Assembly: GCA_002494135.1 (NCBI GenBank)
Contig: DLBG01000076.1
Span: 10,018-21,266, forward strand
Direction of reading: 5' to 3'
Length of the DNA stretch: 11,249 nt
From: Lachnospiraceae bacterium UBA7027
GTDB taxonomy: Bacteria > Bacillota > Clostridia > Lachnospirales > Lachnospiraceae
Both the position numbers and the translations under genes were made by a program. The notes beneath the pieces were generated by a model. It had not been told where the DNA came from and did no database searches. It saw nothing but the letters and a program-made list of their open reading frames with translations. Below are positions 1 through 6,457 of the stretch, one piece after another. Position 1 is the stretch's first letter. Every line of letters starts with the position of its first letter.

Positions 1-73
1 ATCAAATCGGCTTGCGGGATAAAATTACTTTGCGATATGAAATCACCTGCGGGACGAAATCACTTCGCGGGAT
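1..73. repeat. Short tandem repeat array, 17-18 bp unit, cut by the window edge
   Basis: Three adjacent units lie at 13-30, 31-47 and 48-65, flanked by a partial unit at 1-12 and another at 66-73. The approximate plus-strand consensus is TGCGGGATGAAATCACTT; the units differ at a few positions and the middle one is a base short. The array runs off the left edge, so its full length is unknown. On the minus strand each unit reads CCCGC followed by AAGTGATTT, AGGTGATTT or AAGTAATTT. The stop codon of the large upstream gene (60-62) is the TGA of the first unit. No coding frame or CRISPR-type spacer is visible. Function is unknown; it could be a terminal or intergenic repeat family. Confidence 0.75.
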
Positions 74-3008
74 TCTTGGGACCTTCGTTGGATTTGGCCG
101 CCTCTTTGTTTATAATAAGCTTTATCTGACTGTTCTTTTCCTTCGCTCCGGTCTTCTGGAGATTTTCCATGAATTTTTTGTTAATCCCTTTCAGAATCTT
201 CGGATCCGACATGATCTGTTTGCAGCCCTTCGGGCTTAAAATTCTGTCCGGAAGCAGACTCTTCAGTTCCGGAGCTTCGGCTAATATACGGACCTGTTTT
301 TCATATGCGTTCATGGTTCCCGGAATGGGGGCCGCAATCGTTTTGTTCTTAATGCCCTGCTCTAAAAGGAGTGCCGCAACGCCTACGCGGATTGAATTGC
401 AATCCGCGGTGGAAACCGTTTTCTGCTTGGAAATGGCTCGTAAGTTTCTGGCTACACTTAAGGAAGTCATGGCCGCCACTTTTTCCAGACCGGACTTGTT
501 CTTGACTGCCAGACACTTGTCTTCAAAGAACTCCGTCGCCTTGCTGTCCATGTCCTTTTCCTCGGCGTCCTTCATTTCCTGAAGTTTTCCTTCCGCCTTG
601 TCAAGTCTGTTGCACAACGTGTCAAAGGCCTTCTTCATATTGGCAAGTCTCTGTTCCCCCTTGTAATCCAGAGGTTTCTTTTTATCGATGACTTCCTTTT
701 CCTTACGTTCGATGTATACAAGGCAGGCTTTCTTGGCCGCTTCGAGCTCTTTGATTTCCGTCTCAAGCGAATTCTTGGAAGGCTGATTTTCTTTTCTGTT
801 ATGATCTCTCTGAACCGAATTGCTGACGGATTTGCCGTATAACTCCAGTGCCTTGTCGTAATCGTTTCCACCGAACCAGACCTTGTTGCCGTCAACCCTT
901 GTCTTTGTGGTGGTCAGATCGGTCAGCGCAGTGCTTTCTGCCGCTTCCAGTGTTTCTTCCGTTGTGTTCTTAATCTCATTACGGCGTTTTAACTCTTCTG
1001 CCGCAACCTTCTTTCTGATATCAAGAATGTTTTCCTTACCGCGTCGCATGGCATCGACACGCTTCTGTGTCTTCTCGGACAATGTCTCGCCTTTCTTGGT
1101 GGCAAGATAAGCATCGATACTCTTGGCGCTCTTTTCCATTTTCGCGTTCAGTTCATCCAGTTCACGAACGGTCGCGGTATGACCTTCCTCGCCGAGTTTG
1201 GCAAGCAGGTCCACAACTTCCTTATAATTGTTTTTCGCATTCTTATACTCGTCGCTGCCGAAATGAACATTGCGCTCCGCGTCCATCATATCCACATAGG
1301 CCATGGAAGAATCATCGCTGATTACCTTCCATTCCTTCGCAACGCGGTTTTTTTCCTTTGCGGAAAGTAATTCTCTGAACTTGCGCTCCGCCATGTTCAG
1401 AACCGTTACGGATTCATTCATGGCTTTTAAACGTTTATGCGAATTTTCGCTGATGGCATCTCCGACCTTCCCGGAAGTGTAATCTGCCGCATAATCTTTG
1501 GATTCGGCTATCAGTTCCCCAAGTTCATCAAGTTCCGCTTCGGTAATCTGATCTTCCTTGTCTTTGTACTTATTCGACAGTTCTTTAAACCTGCGGTTCA
1601 TCTTTTCAAAGTTTTCCGCTGCAAGCTTGTACTCTTCGCTGCCGCGGGCAAAAAGCTTTGCATTATTGATGCTGTTTAAAGCAATCGCCGACCTGGCCGC
1701 CAAATCCTCCAGGGATTCAGCGGGCATTCTTTCGATTTCCTGTTCTCTGACATCCAGGGAATAAAGCATTTCTTCCACGAGATCAAAGGCAGAAGTCTGT
1801 GCCTTGATACGTCTGGAAGCATTTGAGCTCTTGTCCTTGTCTTTGATTTTCTTTCCGAGATACTTGTCCTGAAGCCAGAGAACGTTTCTTAATTCCCCTC
1901 TCAAAACATAGATATCTTCCGGCAGAATCTGACCGTTACCGCGTTGAATTGCCTCATCCCACTTTTGCATTACACTGCGGAATTCTTCCCTGGCATTTTT
2001 GTATTCATCGCTTCCCCGCATACGCAGAGTCGCTTCATCCAGTTCCTGAACATACAGTTTACCCCGGACTTTAATCCAATCGTTGCTGACAGCATCACGC
2101 TTGTGCTTCAATGGTTCAAGCGGCTCCACCTGGGGCGGTTGTACTTCGTTTTGCGGTTCTTCGACATTCTGAACTTCTATGTTTTCTTCGTTTACGACAT
2201 TTGCATCCTGCTGAATCATCTCCATATAATCCGGATTTAATGTCTTCAGTACCTCTATGGCTGCAAGCTGCTTATCATTAAATACAACGTTTTCCGGCTT
2301 TTCTTCCAGGGCATACTTTAACAGTGACGTGGAAAGATTCTTGCGGAAATTCTCAATACTTCCGTAGTCTCTCCAATCACCATTTGTAAGACATTGTGCA
2401 ACCGTTTGCATTCCCTGCCGGTTCTCATCATAGAGAACACAGAATGCACGAATCACATCATCCTTCTCGGGATTCTCCCATTTCTGCTCCTGGCCCCAAA
2501 CCGCATTTTTAACTCCGGTAATAAAAGCATCTGCCCTCAGACCGTTAATCTTTTTATCCCAGTCCAGTTTGATTGTCTGTTCGTTGTTGTATACTGCGTC
2601 GAGTTCTATCTCCTGTTCTTTTTTATGTTCCCCTTTGAGATAATTTACCGCATCTTTCAAGTTAACCGAATCATTTTCCCGTAACTGTATCGTTTCGGCG
2701 GTAGCGAACATACCGTCTTTGATGTTTTTTTCATAGGATTGGATTTTTTCCTCGTCAAAAGCATCCTCATTCATAAGCGGATTTAGAATCTTCTCGTCAA
2801 TAGAATTCTTTAATTCCCGGTCCTCGGTATAGAAATAGATTTGAACCGCAGCACGAAGATTTTCATTCTTATGAGCTTCCTTCCAGCCCTTCTCATTCAG
2901 AGTCTTGAAGAAATCATCTATCTTGAGGTTCTCCTTCAGTTCATAACTTCCCAAAAGATGAACTTTATAATCATAACCGTTTAATGAGTACAAATCCCAA
3001 TTGTCCAT
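60..3008 (-). CDS. Large repeat-containing, coiled-coil-rich protein of unknown function (982 aa)
   Basis: I do not recognise a named family. The ATG at 3006-3008 follows GGGAGG (3014-3019), which supports this start. There is no signal peptide and no membrane segment. Layout: an N-terminal region, 1-270, without obvious repeats; a proline/glutamate-rich linker at about 280-300; then four degenerate repeats of about 90-100 residues starting near 331, 455, 583 and 713 (spacing 124-130). Each opens with a GS-EY--A type motif (RGSDEYKNA, RGSEEYKLA, FGSDEYKNA, FGGNDYDKA). In repeats 1-3 this is followed by charged helices and an S-x(3-5)-KR or RR segment. The C-terminal region 820-982 is distinct, with a basic tail. 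Composition is Lys/Glu-rich and suggests helices and coiled coil. The repeats are diverged at the DNA level, so the duplications are old. It is the last gene before the tandem array. Its promoter closely matches that of the small exported protein at 4378-4740, suggesting shared control. A cytoplasmic scaffold-like role is only a guess. Confidence 0.88.
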   Translation of the reverse strand: MDNWDLYSLNGYDYKVHLLGSYELKENLKIDDFFKTLNEKGWKEAHKNENLRAAVQIYFYTEDRELKNSIDEKILNPLMNEDAFDEEKIQSYEKNIKDGMFATAETIQLRENDSVNLKDAVNYLKGEHKKEQEIELDAVYNNEQTIKLDWDKKINGLRADAFITGVKNAVWGQEQKWENPEKDDVIRAFCVLYDENRQGMQTVAQCLTNGDWRDYGSIENFRKNLSTSLLKYALEEKPENVVFNDKQLAAIEVLKTLNPDYMEMIQQDANVVNEENIEVQNVEEPQNEVQPPQVEPLEPLKHKRDAVSNDWIKVRGKLYVQELDEATLRMRGSDEYKNAREEFRSVMQKWDEAIQRGNGQILPEDIYVLRGELRNVLWLQDKYLGKKIKDKDKSSNASRRIKAQTSAFDLVEEMLYSLDVREQEIERMPAESLEDLAARSAIALNSINNAKLFARGSEEYKLAAENFEKMNRRFKELSNKYKDKEDQITEAELDELGELIAESKDYAADYTSGKVGDAISENSHKRLKAMNESVTVLNMAERKFRELLSAKEKNRVAKEWKVISDDSSMAYVDMMDAERNVHFGSDEYKNAKNNYKEVVDLLAKLGEEGHTATVRELDELNAKMEKSAKSIDAYLATKKGETLSEKTQKRVDAMRRGKENILDIRKKVAAEELKRRNEIKNTTEETLEAAESTALTDLTTTKTRVDGNKVWFGGNDYDKALELYGKSVSNSVQRDHNRKENQPSKNSLETEIKELEAAKKACLVYIERKEKEVIDKKKPLDYKGEQRLANMKKAFDTLCNRLDKAEGKLQEMKDAEEKDMDSKATEFFEDKCLAVKNKSGLEKVAAMTSLSVARNLRAISKQKTVSTADCNSIRVGVAALLLEQGIKNKTIAAPIPGTMNAYEKQVRILAEAPELKSLLPDRILSPKGCKQIMSDPKILKGINKKFMENLQKTGAKEKNSQIKLIINKEAAKSNEGPKNPAK

Positions 3009-3024
3009 AATGTCCTCCCAAGTC

Positions 3025-3059
3025 CGGCTCTTTAAGCCGAAACTGCCTGATTTTTCAGG
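3025..3059 (-). other. Two small hairpins in the 5' leader of the 982-aa gene
   Basis: Between the predicted promoter and the ribosome binding site, the minus-strand leader holds two stems: 3046-3050 pairing with 3055-3059 (CCTGA/TCAGG, 4-base loop) and 3025-3029 pairing with 3035-3039 (CGGCT/AGCCG, 5-base loop). The second ends 5 bases before the GGGAGG ribosome binding site. They could affect translation or message stability. Neither is followed by a U-tract in this direction, so they are not an obvious terminator. No known riboswitch fold was recognised. Confidence 0.35.
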
Positions 3060-3083
3060 GCTTTCCTTTGAAATTACAAGTGT

Positions 3084-3117
3084 ATCTTACCCTACGCTGT
3101 CCAACATATGTCCAACA
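3084..3117 (-). promoter_or_regulatory. Promoter with phased TGTTGGACA direct repeats
   Basis: Reading the minus strand towards the 982-aa gene, two identical TGTTGGACA boxes (3109-3117 and 3098-3106) repeat at 11 bp, and a TAAGAT -10-like hexamer lies at 3084-3089. The gap from the proximal box to the -10 is 8 bp. Taking the distal TTGGAC as a -35 gives a 20 bp spacer, too long for an ordinary sigma-A promoter, so the boxes may instead bind an activator. The 32 bp block 3084-3115 matches 4791-4822 at 24 of 32 positions without gaps. The predicted leader is about 70 nt. Confidence 0.6.
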
Positions 3118-3149
3118 TAAATCGAAAAATTTTTAAGTATTTACTTTTT

Positions 3150-4292
3150 TTATTTATCGTAATCGTCGGTGAAGCGGTGAACCACTCCGTCCTTTTTATA
3201 CGCGATAACCGTACTTAAATTCACGTTTTCCACGCTGTGGAATATATTGCTCTCCACGTAAGGATTGTGTTCCTTTAACTTTGCAATCAGTTTCTTGGTT
3301 TCCATCCGCATTGATACGGAAACGCCGTCATCCCTGCACGAAGAGCAGGTATCCGTAAAATGGCAGGCGCACTGGATAAAATGCAGCCCGTTATAATCCC
3401 GCCAGCGCATGATATCCTCTTCACGGATAAAATACATCGGGCGGATTAACTCCATCCCCTCGAAGTTTGTGCTGTGCAGTTTCGGCATCATCGTCTGTAC
3501 CTGGCCACCGTATATCATGCCCATCAGAATGGTTTCGATGACATCGTCGTAATGATGCCCGAGCGCGATTTTATTGCACCCAAGCTCCTTCGCTTTGCTG
3601 TAAAGATGTCCTCTTCGCATTCTCGCGCAGAGATAACACGGGGATTTATCGATTCCGTCCACAACATCGAAAATATCGGATTCAAAAACGGTAATCGGAA
3701 CCCCCAGCATCTTTGCGTTTCTTTCAATTACCATGCGGTTTAATTCACTGTAGCCGGGGTCCATGACCAGAAAGGTGAGTTCAAATTCAAACTTGCGGTG
3801 GCGTTTTAATTCCTGAAACAGTTTCGCCATCAGCATGGAATCTTTGCCGCCGGAAATGCAGACGGCCACCCTGTCGCCGGGTTTCAGCAGATCGTATGCA
3901 TTAATGGCCTTTGCAAAATTGGAAAACAGTTCTTTGTGAAATTTTTTCCGGATGCTTAATTCCACTTCTTCCTGTTTGGATTCGTCCACCTTCCCGAGGT
4001 CCGCTTTCAGCCATTCGGCATATCCTCCCGAAAGCGAGGCGGCATCGTATCCTTCCTGCCTTAAAATCTCGGCAATTTCCACACTCTGTCTTCCGTGCAT
4101 ACAGAATAAAACAAAGGGAAGATCTCTGTTTAGAGATCCTTCCTTTGCTTTTTTTATGATATCCGGAATCTGTTCCGCTCCGGGAATGGTTCCGTACTGA
4201 AACGAAATTTCGTCGCGAATATCAATTAACCGATATGTGGACGGATGCAGATCCGCCAGTTGTCCCATGGATATTTCTTCCGTATCAAACAT
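3150..4292 (-). CDS. ttcA: Rhodanese-TtcA fusion: tRNA 2-thiocytidine-type thiolation ATPase (380 aa)
   Basis: The N-terminal rhodanese domain (about 1-100) carries DIRDE near residue 24 and a catalytic loop CMHGRQS with Cys64, the expected persulfide carrier. A PP-loop ATPase domain of the TtcA/TilS type follows (about 115-350), with the SGGKDS ATP-binding motif at 147-152, the GHHYDD motif near 245, and a CYLC pair (Cys219, Cys222). In TtcA enzymes such a pair with a later cysteine holds an Fe-S cluster. Further cysteines lie at 308, 310, 316 and 319. TtcA thiolates cytidine 32 of certain tRNAs using ATP and a sulfur donor. Here the donor domain appears fused in front, unlike ThiI, where rhodanese is C-terminal. 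The start is backed by AAGG 8 bases upstream and a good promoter at 4332-4360. It could also be a TtcA-family enzyme with another tRNA target. Cytoplasmic. Confidence 0.88.
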   Translation of the reverse strand: MFDTEEISMGQLADLHPSTYRLIDIRDEISFQYGTIPGAEQIPDIIKKAKEGSLNRDLPFVLFCMHGRQSVEIAEILRQEGYDAASLSGGYAEWLKADLGKVDESKQEEVELSIRKKFHKELFSNFAKAINAYDLLKPGDRVAVCISGGKDSMLMAKLFQELKRHRKFEFELTFLVMDPGYSELNRMVIERNAKMLGVPITVFESDIFDVVDGIDKSPCYLCARMRRGHLYSKAKELGCNKIALGHHYDDVIETILMGMIYGGQVQTMMPKLHSTNFEGMELIRPMYFIREEDIMRWRDYNGLHFIQCACHFTDTCSSCRDDGVSVSMRMETKKLIAKLKEHNPYVESNIFHSVENVNLSTVIAYKKDGVVHRFTDDYDK

Positions 4293-4331
4293 TGTTGTAC
4301 CTTAACCGTAATTGTAATTCTTTATAGATTA

Positions 4332-4360
4332 TTTATATCCAAATTCGGACAAATTATCAA
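4332..4360 (-). promoter_or_regulatory. Sigma-A-like promoter for the rhodanese-TtcA gene
   Basis: On the minus strand TTGATA (4355-4360) and TATAAA (4332-4337) are separated by exactly 17 bp; each hexamer matches the consensus at 5 of 6 positions. It lies between the stop codon of the small exported-protein gene and the ttcA start at 4292, so ttcA can be transcribed independently of that gene. No TGTTGGA boxes are present here. Confidence 0.65.
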
Positions 4361-4377
4361 GCACCGCCCTCCTATAT

Positions 4378-4740
4378 TCAGTATTCCGCGAAGAGTTCTC
4401 CGATTACTTTCTCCAATCCGTCCATTCCGGCCAGGATAATATCGTCTGCTGCCAGAGTTGCCTGTTTCATGCATGCTTCATCTTCGGTGGCGAAATAATT
4501 GAGTCCGGCATTCGCGATATCGCTCATATCGTTAACCACGCGATTCGCCGTCTCACGGTCTTCGGCCTTAATCTTTGCCGCATCCATACCGATTCCGGCC
4601 AGACCTGACGTCATGCTTACCACTTCATGTCCCGCAACCGGAATATGTTTCTTAAACAGTTCCCTGCAGTCCGGACTGATGAAACTTAAAATTGCAACTA
4701 CGATTGCCGCTGTGAAAATGACTCCCAATCCTTTCTTCAT
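4378..4740 (-). CDS. Small exported or membrane-anchored protein of unknown function (120 aa)
   Basis: The start is set at 4740 because AGGAGG lies 8 bases upstream (4749-4754). The frame stays open to 4842, but that extension crosses the promoter and its repeat boxes and is unlikely to be translated. The N-terminus is MKKGLGVIF followed by a hydrophobic stretch to about residue 22, which reads as a signal peptide or a single N-terminal anchor. No lipobox cysteine is apparent. The remaining ~95 residues look helical and acidic at the end, with two cysteines (one just after the hydrophobic segment in PDCREL, one in EACMKQ). I recognise no family. Its promoter is of the same special type as that of the 982-aa gene, so the two may act in the same process although ttcA lies between them. 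Probably faces the outside of the cytoplasmic membrane. Confidence 0.75.
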   Translation of the reverse strand: MKKGLGVIFTAAIVVAILSFISPDCRELFKKHIPVAGHEVVSMTSGLAGIGMDAAKIKAEDRETANRVVNDMSDIANAGLNYFATEDEACMKQATLAADDIILAGMDGLEKVIGELFAEY

Positions 4741-4790
4741 ATCTTTATCCTCCTGTCGGTTTCTGACCGTTGGTTTCTTTTGATAGGCAC

Positions 4791-4834
4791 ATGTTAACAT
4801 GCCTTGTCCAACAAATATCCAACAAAATCCAACA
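4791..4834 (-). promoter_or_regulatory. Promoter with three phased TTGGA direct repeats
   Basis: Reading the minus strand towards the 120-aa gene: boxes at 4826-4834 (TGTTGGATT), 4816-4824 (TGTTGGATA) and 4805-4813 (TGTTGGACA), with periods of 10 and 11 bp, i.e. one helical turn. A TAACAT -10-like hexamer sits at 4791-4796, 8 bp from the proximal box, exactly as at 3084-3106. The -10 lies inside a perfect 12-bp palindrome, CATGTTAACATG (4790-4801), which is absent from the sister promoter. The predicted leader is about 45 nt. Confidence 0.62.
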
Positions 4835-4862
4835 AAATTCAAAAGATTTTAAAAATATTTTT

Positions 4863-5552
4863 TTAAAGCTCGCAACCGGCCGTCTCGGCGCTTCTGGTAA
4901 GGGAAACTTCGAGATTCCCGTTTCTGCAGCGGATCTGGTCCATGAATTCCTTCTCTTTTCCCGTTTTTTTGAAAACAACGTCATAGGTCAGTTTGTAAAG
5001 ACTTCCCATGTTGGTTGTTTTTACGCTCAGCAGCTGATGTTTTGACGTGTAAGCATCCAAAAGATCATCAAATACGGTTTCAAATTCCAGGTTCTCGGGA
5101 ATCGTAATATGCAGTGTTTTTCCAAGCACATCTTTTCTCTCTTTTCCGAAAAGAACATTAAACAAAAGCATTGCCGCGCCAAGCACGATTGCAAATACCG
5201 TCGCATAGCCGAGATATCCCATACCGGTCATTAAGCCGACACCCATGGCAAGGAAAATTGCGCAGATTTCTTTCGCACTTCCCGGTGCGGACCGGAATCT
5301 TACCAGGCTGAACGCTCCTGCCACCGCAATACCGGCTCCTATGTTTCCGTTAACCATCATAATCACAACACAGACCACTGCGGGAATCAGTCCGATTGTC
5401 AGAATAAAACTCTGTGTGTACTGATTTCTGACGGTATACACAAAAGCCAGAAAGGCACCGATTGCCAGGGATACACACAGACATAAAAGAAAATCCCCTA
5501 TCTGTAACGAAGTTGTCGTACTCTCAAATATTCCCGAAAAAAAGCTGTTCAT
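4863..5552 (-). CDS. DUF4956 family membrane protein (229 aa)
   Basis: Four or so hydrophobic segments occupy about 20-40, 47-68, 94-113 and 115-135. The conserved family block GAFSLVRFRSAPGSAKEIC lies at 79-97, between segments two and three. A soluble C-terminal region (about 145-229) of alternating strands and helices follows, possibly a small ferredoxin-like fold on the cytoplasmic side. The biochemical role of DUF4956 is not established. These proteins are repeatedly found next to VTC-domain proteins, often with CotH-type kinases; no CotH gene is in this window. The gene starts 2 bp after the VTC gene's stop and its ribosome binding site (AAGGAG, 8 bases upstream) lies inside that gene, so translation is likely coupled. 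The C-terminus contains ETAGCEL. No clear GC-rich terminator follows the stop. Confidence 0.88.
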   Translation of the reverse strand: MNSFFSGIFESTTTSLQIGDFLLCLCVSLAIGAFLAFVYTVRNQYTQSFILTIGLIPAVVCVVIMMVNGNIGAGIAVAGAFSLVRFRSAPGSAKEICAIFLAMGVGLMTGMGYLGYATVFAIVLGAAMLLFNVLFGKERKDVLGKTLHITIPENLEFETVFDDLLDAYTSKHQLLSVKTTNMGSLYKLTYDVVFKKTGKEKEFMDQIRCRNGNLEVSLTRSAETAGCEL

Positions 5553-5554
5553 CT

Positions 5555-6271
5555 TTATGCTCTCCTTTCGTTTAAAATCGCCGACTGTCTCATCTCATAC
5601 GCTCTCCCGTATTTGGAAAACGATGTCTGGAAAATACCCAGGCGGTTTAATTCACGCGTCAGCCACATCGGCATTGCCGCCGCGACCTTGATCTCCATCA
5701 GACTCTGTCCGAGAAGTAAAATCGCTTCTCCGTAAGCCTCCTTGCGAAGCGTTAAGTCTTCTTCCCTCCAGAGGATATTTTCATCGAAAGTGACTCTGAA
5801 ATCCGGATTGTCATTTCCGTAATATGCGTCCCTTTCGTAGCTGATAAACATCGCCGGTTTCAGCCCTTTGTAAAATCCCTTAAAGTAATCGATTTCTCTG
5901 GAAATCTGGTCTTCGTGTCCGGCAAGTTTGATTCCGTGGTTCAGGTATGCCGTCGCCTCTTTCTCGGTTGCGGAAGTTCTTCTTTTATAGACCACGCCGT
6001 CGTATTTTTTCTTAATCTCGATAAAAACCGTATCCTGCGCATTCGCCCTTCCGTAGCTTCTCAGCCTCAGTTTTTCCTTATATACCGGTTTATCTAACGA
6101 TGTGCGGATTAAAATCCAGTCCGGCGTATCGTAATAAATGTTCTGGATTGTGGTATGGCCGTAGCAGTCGAGAGTCATGTGCCTGTCTATTGTCCGCATC
6201 AGATCTCTTTTCTGTCTCGCACTTAATAGATATTTTATTTCATATCGCTTGAATGTATCCTGATAACCCAT
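5555..6271 (-). CDS. VTC-domain protein, polyphosphate polymerase-like (238 aa)
   Basis: The whole protein is one VTC-type domain of the triphosphate tunnel fold. Motifs in order: KRYEIKY (8-14), YYDTPDW (46-52), KEKLRLRSYG (65-74), FIEIKKKYDGVVYKRR (83-98), ISYERDAY (143-150), RVTFDENI (159-166), LMEIKV (191-196) and SFSKYGRAY (217-225). The alternating Lys/Arg/Glu residues on these strands line the tunnel that binds phosphate chains and metal in yeast Vtc4. Yeast Vtc4 makes polyphosphate from ATP; for bacterial members next to DUF4956 the activity is not settled, and a role in an envelope polymer or phosphate metabolism is inference. It is soluble, and probably works at the membrane with its DUF4956 partner. 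The start is supported by GCGAGGAAAG upstream of the ATG. First gene of a two-gene operon, divergent from the diguanylate cyclase gene. Confidence 0.9.
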   Translation of the reverse strand: MGYQDTFKRYEIKYLLSARQKRDLMRTIDRHMTLDCYGHTTIQNIYYDTPDWILIRTSLDKPVYKEKLRLRSYGRANAQDTVFIEIKKKYDGVVYKRRTSATEKEATAYLNHGIKLAGHEDQISREIDYFKGFYKGLKPAMFISYERDAYYGNDNPDFRVTFDENILWREEDLTLRKEAYGEAILLLGQSLMEIKVAAAMPMWLTRELNRLGIFQTSFSKYGRAYEMRQSAILNERRA

Positions 6272-6292
6272 AGTCTTTCCTCGCTTTCTGTG

Positions 6293-6321
6293 TTCATAAT
6301 AAAATGCGAAACTTAAATCAA
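6293..6321 (-). promoter_or_regulatory. Possible promoter for the VTC-DUF4956 operon
   Basis: On the minus strand TTGATT (6316-6321) and TATGAA (6293-6298) are 17 bp apart; each matches the sigma-A consensus at 4 of 6 positions. The region is very AT-rich, so other placements are possible. The implied leader would be short, about 15 nt. Confidence 0.3.
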
Positions 6322-6402
6322 CCTAAAAACGAAGAATGAAAACAGAAAAAATATCAAGTTATTTTGCACAATAAAAGTTCAAAAAATCTGTCAGTCGGAT
6401 TA

Positions 6403-6431
6403 TTCTCAGTAGCTGTTACTTGTGATATAGT
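6403..6431 (+). promoter_or_regulatory. Extended -10 promoter for the diguanylate cyclase gene
   Basis: TTCTCA (6403-6408) and TATAGT (6426-6431) are 17 bp apart, and the -10 is preceded by TG plus one base (TGATATAGT), an extended -10. Predicted transcription would begin about 20 nt before the ATG at 6458. The remaining part of the 186-bp divergent intergenic region (6272-6457) is AT-rich with no other clear feature. Confidence 0.5.
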
Positions 6432-6457
6432 AAATGAGAAACTGGTGAATTGAATTA

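Noticed and set aside
1..73. CRISPR array at the left edge
   Set aside because: The units are directly adjacent without spacers and vary in sequence, which fits a simple tandem repeat.
3121..3149. Terminator after the TtcA gene
   Set aside because: The only pairing is a 5-bp AT-rich stem (AAGTA/TACTT) near poly-A/T tracts; there is no GC-rich stem, so termination here is not supported.
4805..4834. CRISPR-like or LytTR-type repeats
   Set aside because: Units are 10-11 bp with no spacers, so not CRISPR. LytTR sites are usually two 9-bp repeats about 21 bp apart with a different consensus; the 11-bp period in both promoters does not fit.
4741..4842. Longer N-terminus for the 120-aa protein, starting at 4842
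   Set aside because: It would translate the promoter, repeat boxes and ribosome binding site, and would bury the signal-like MKKGLG start inside the protein.
4835..4862. Terminator after the DUF4956 gene
   Set aside because: The sequence is only A/T runs that can self-pair weakly; no stable hairpin followed by a T-tract.
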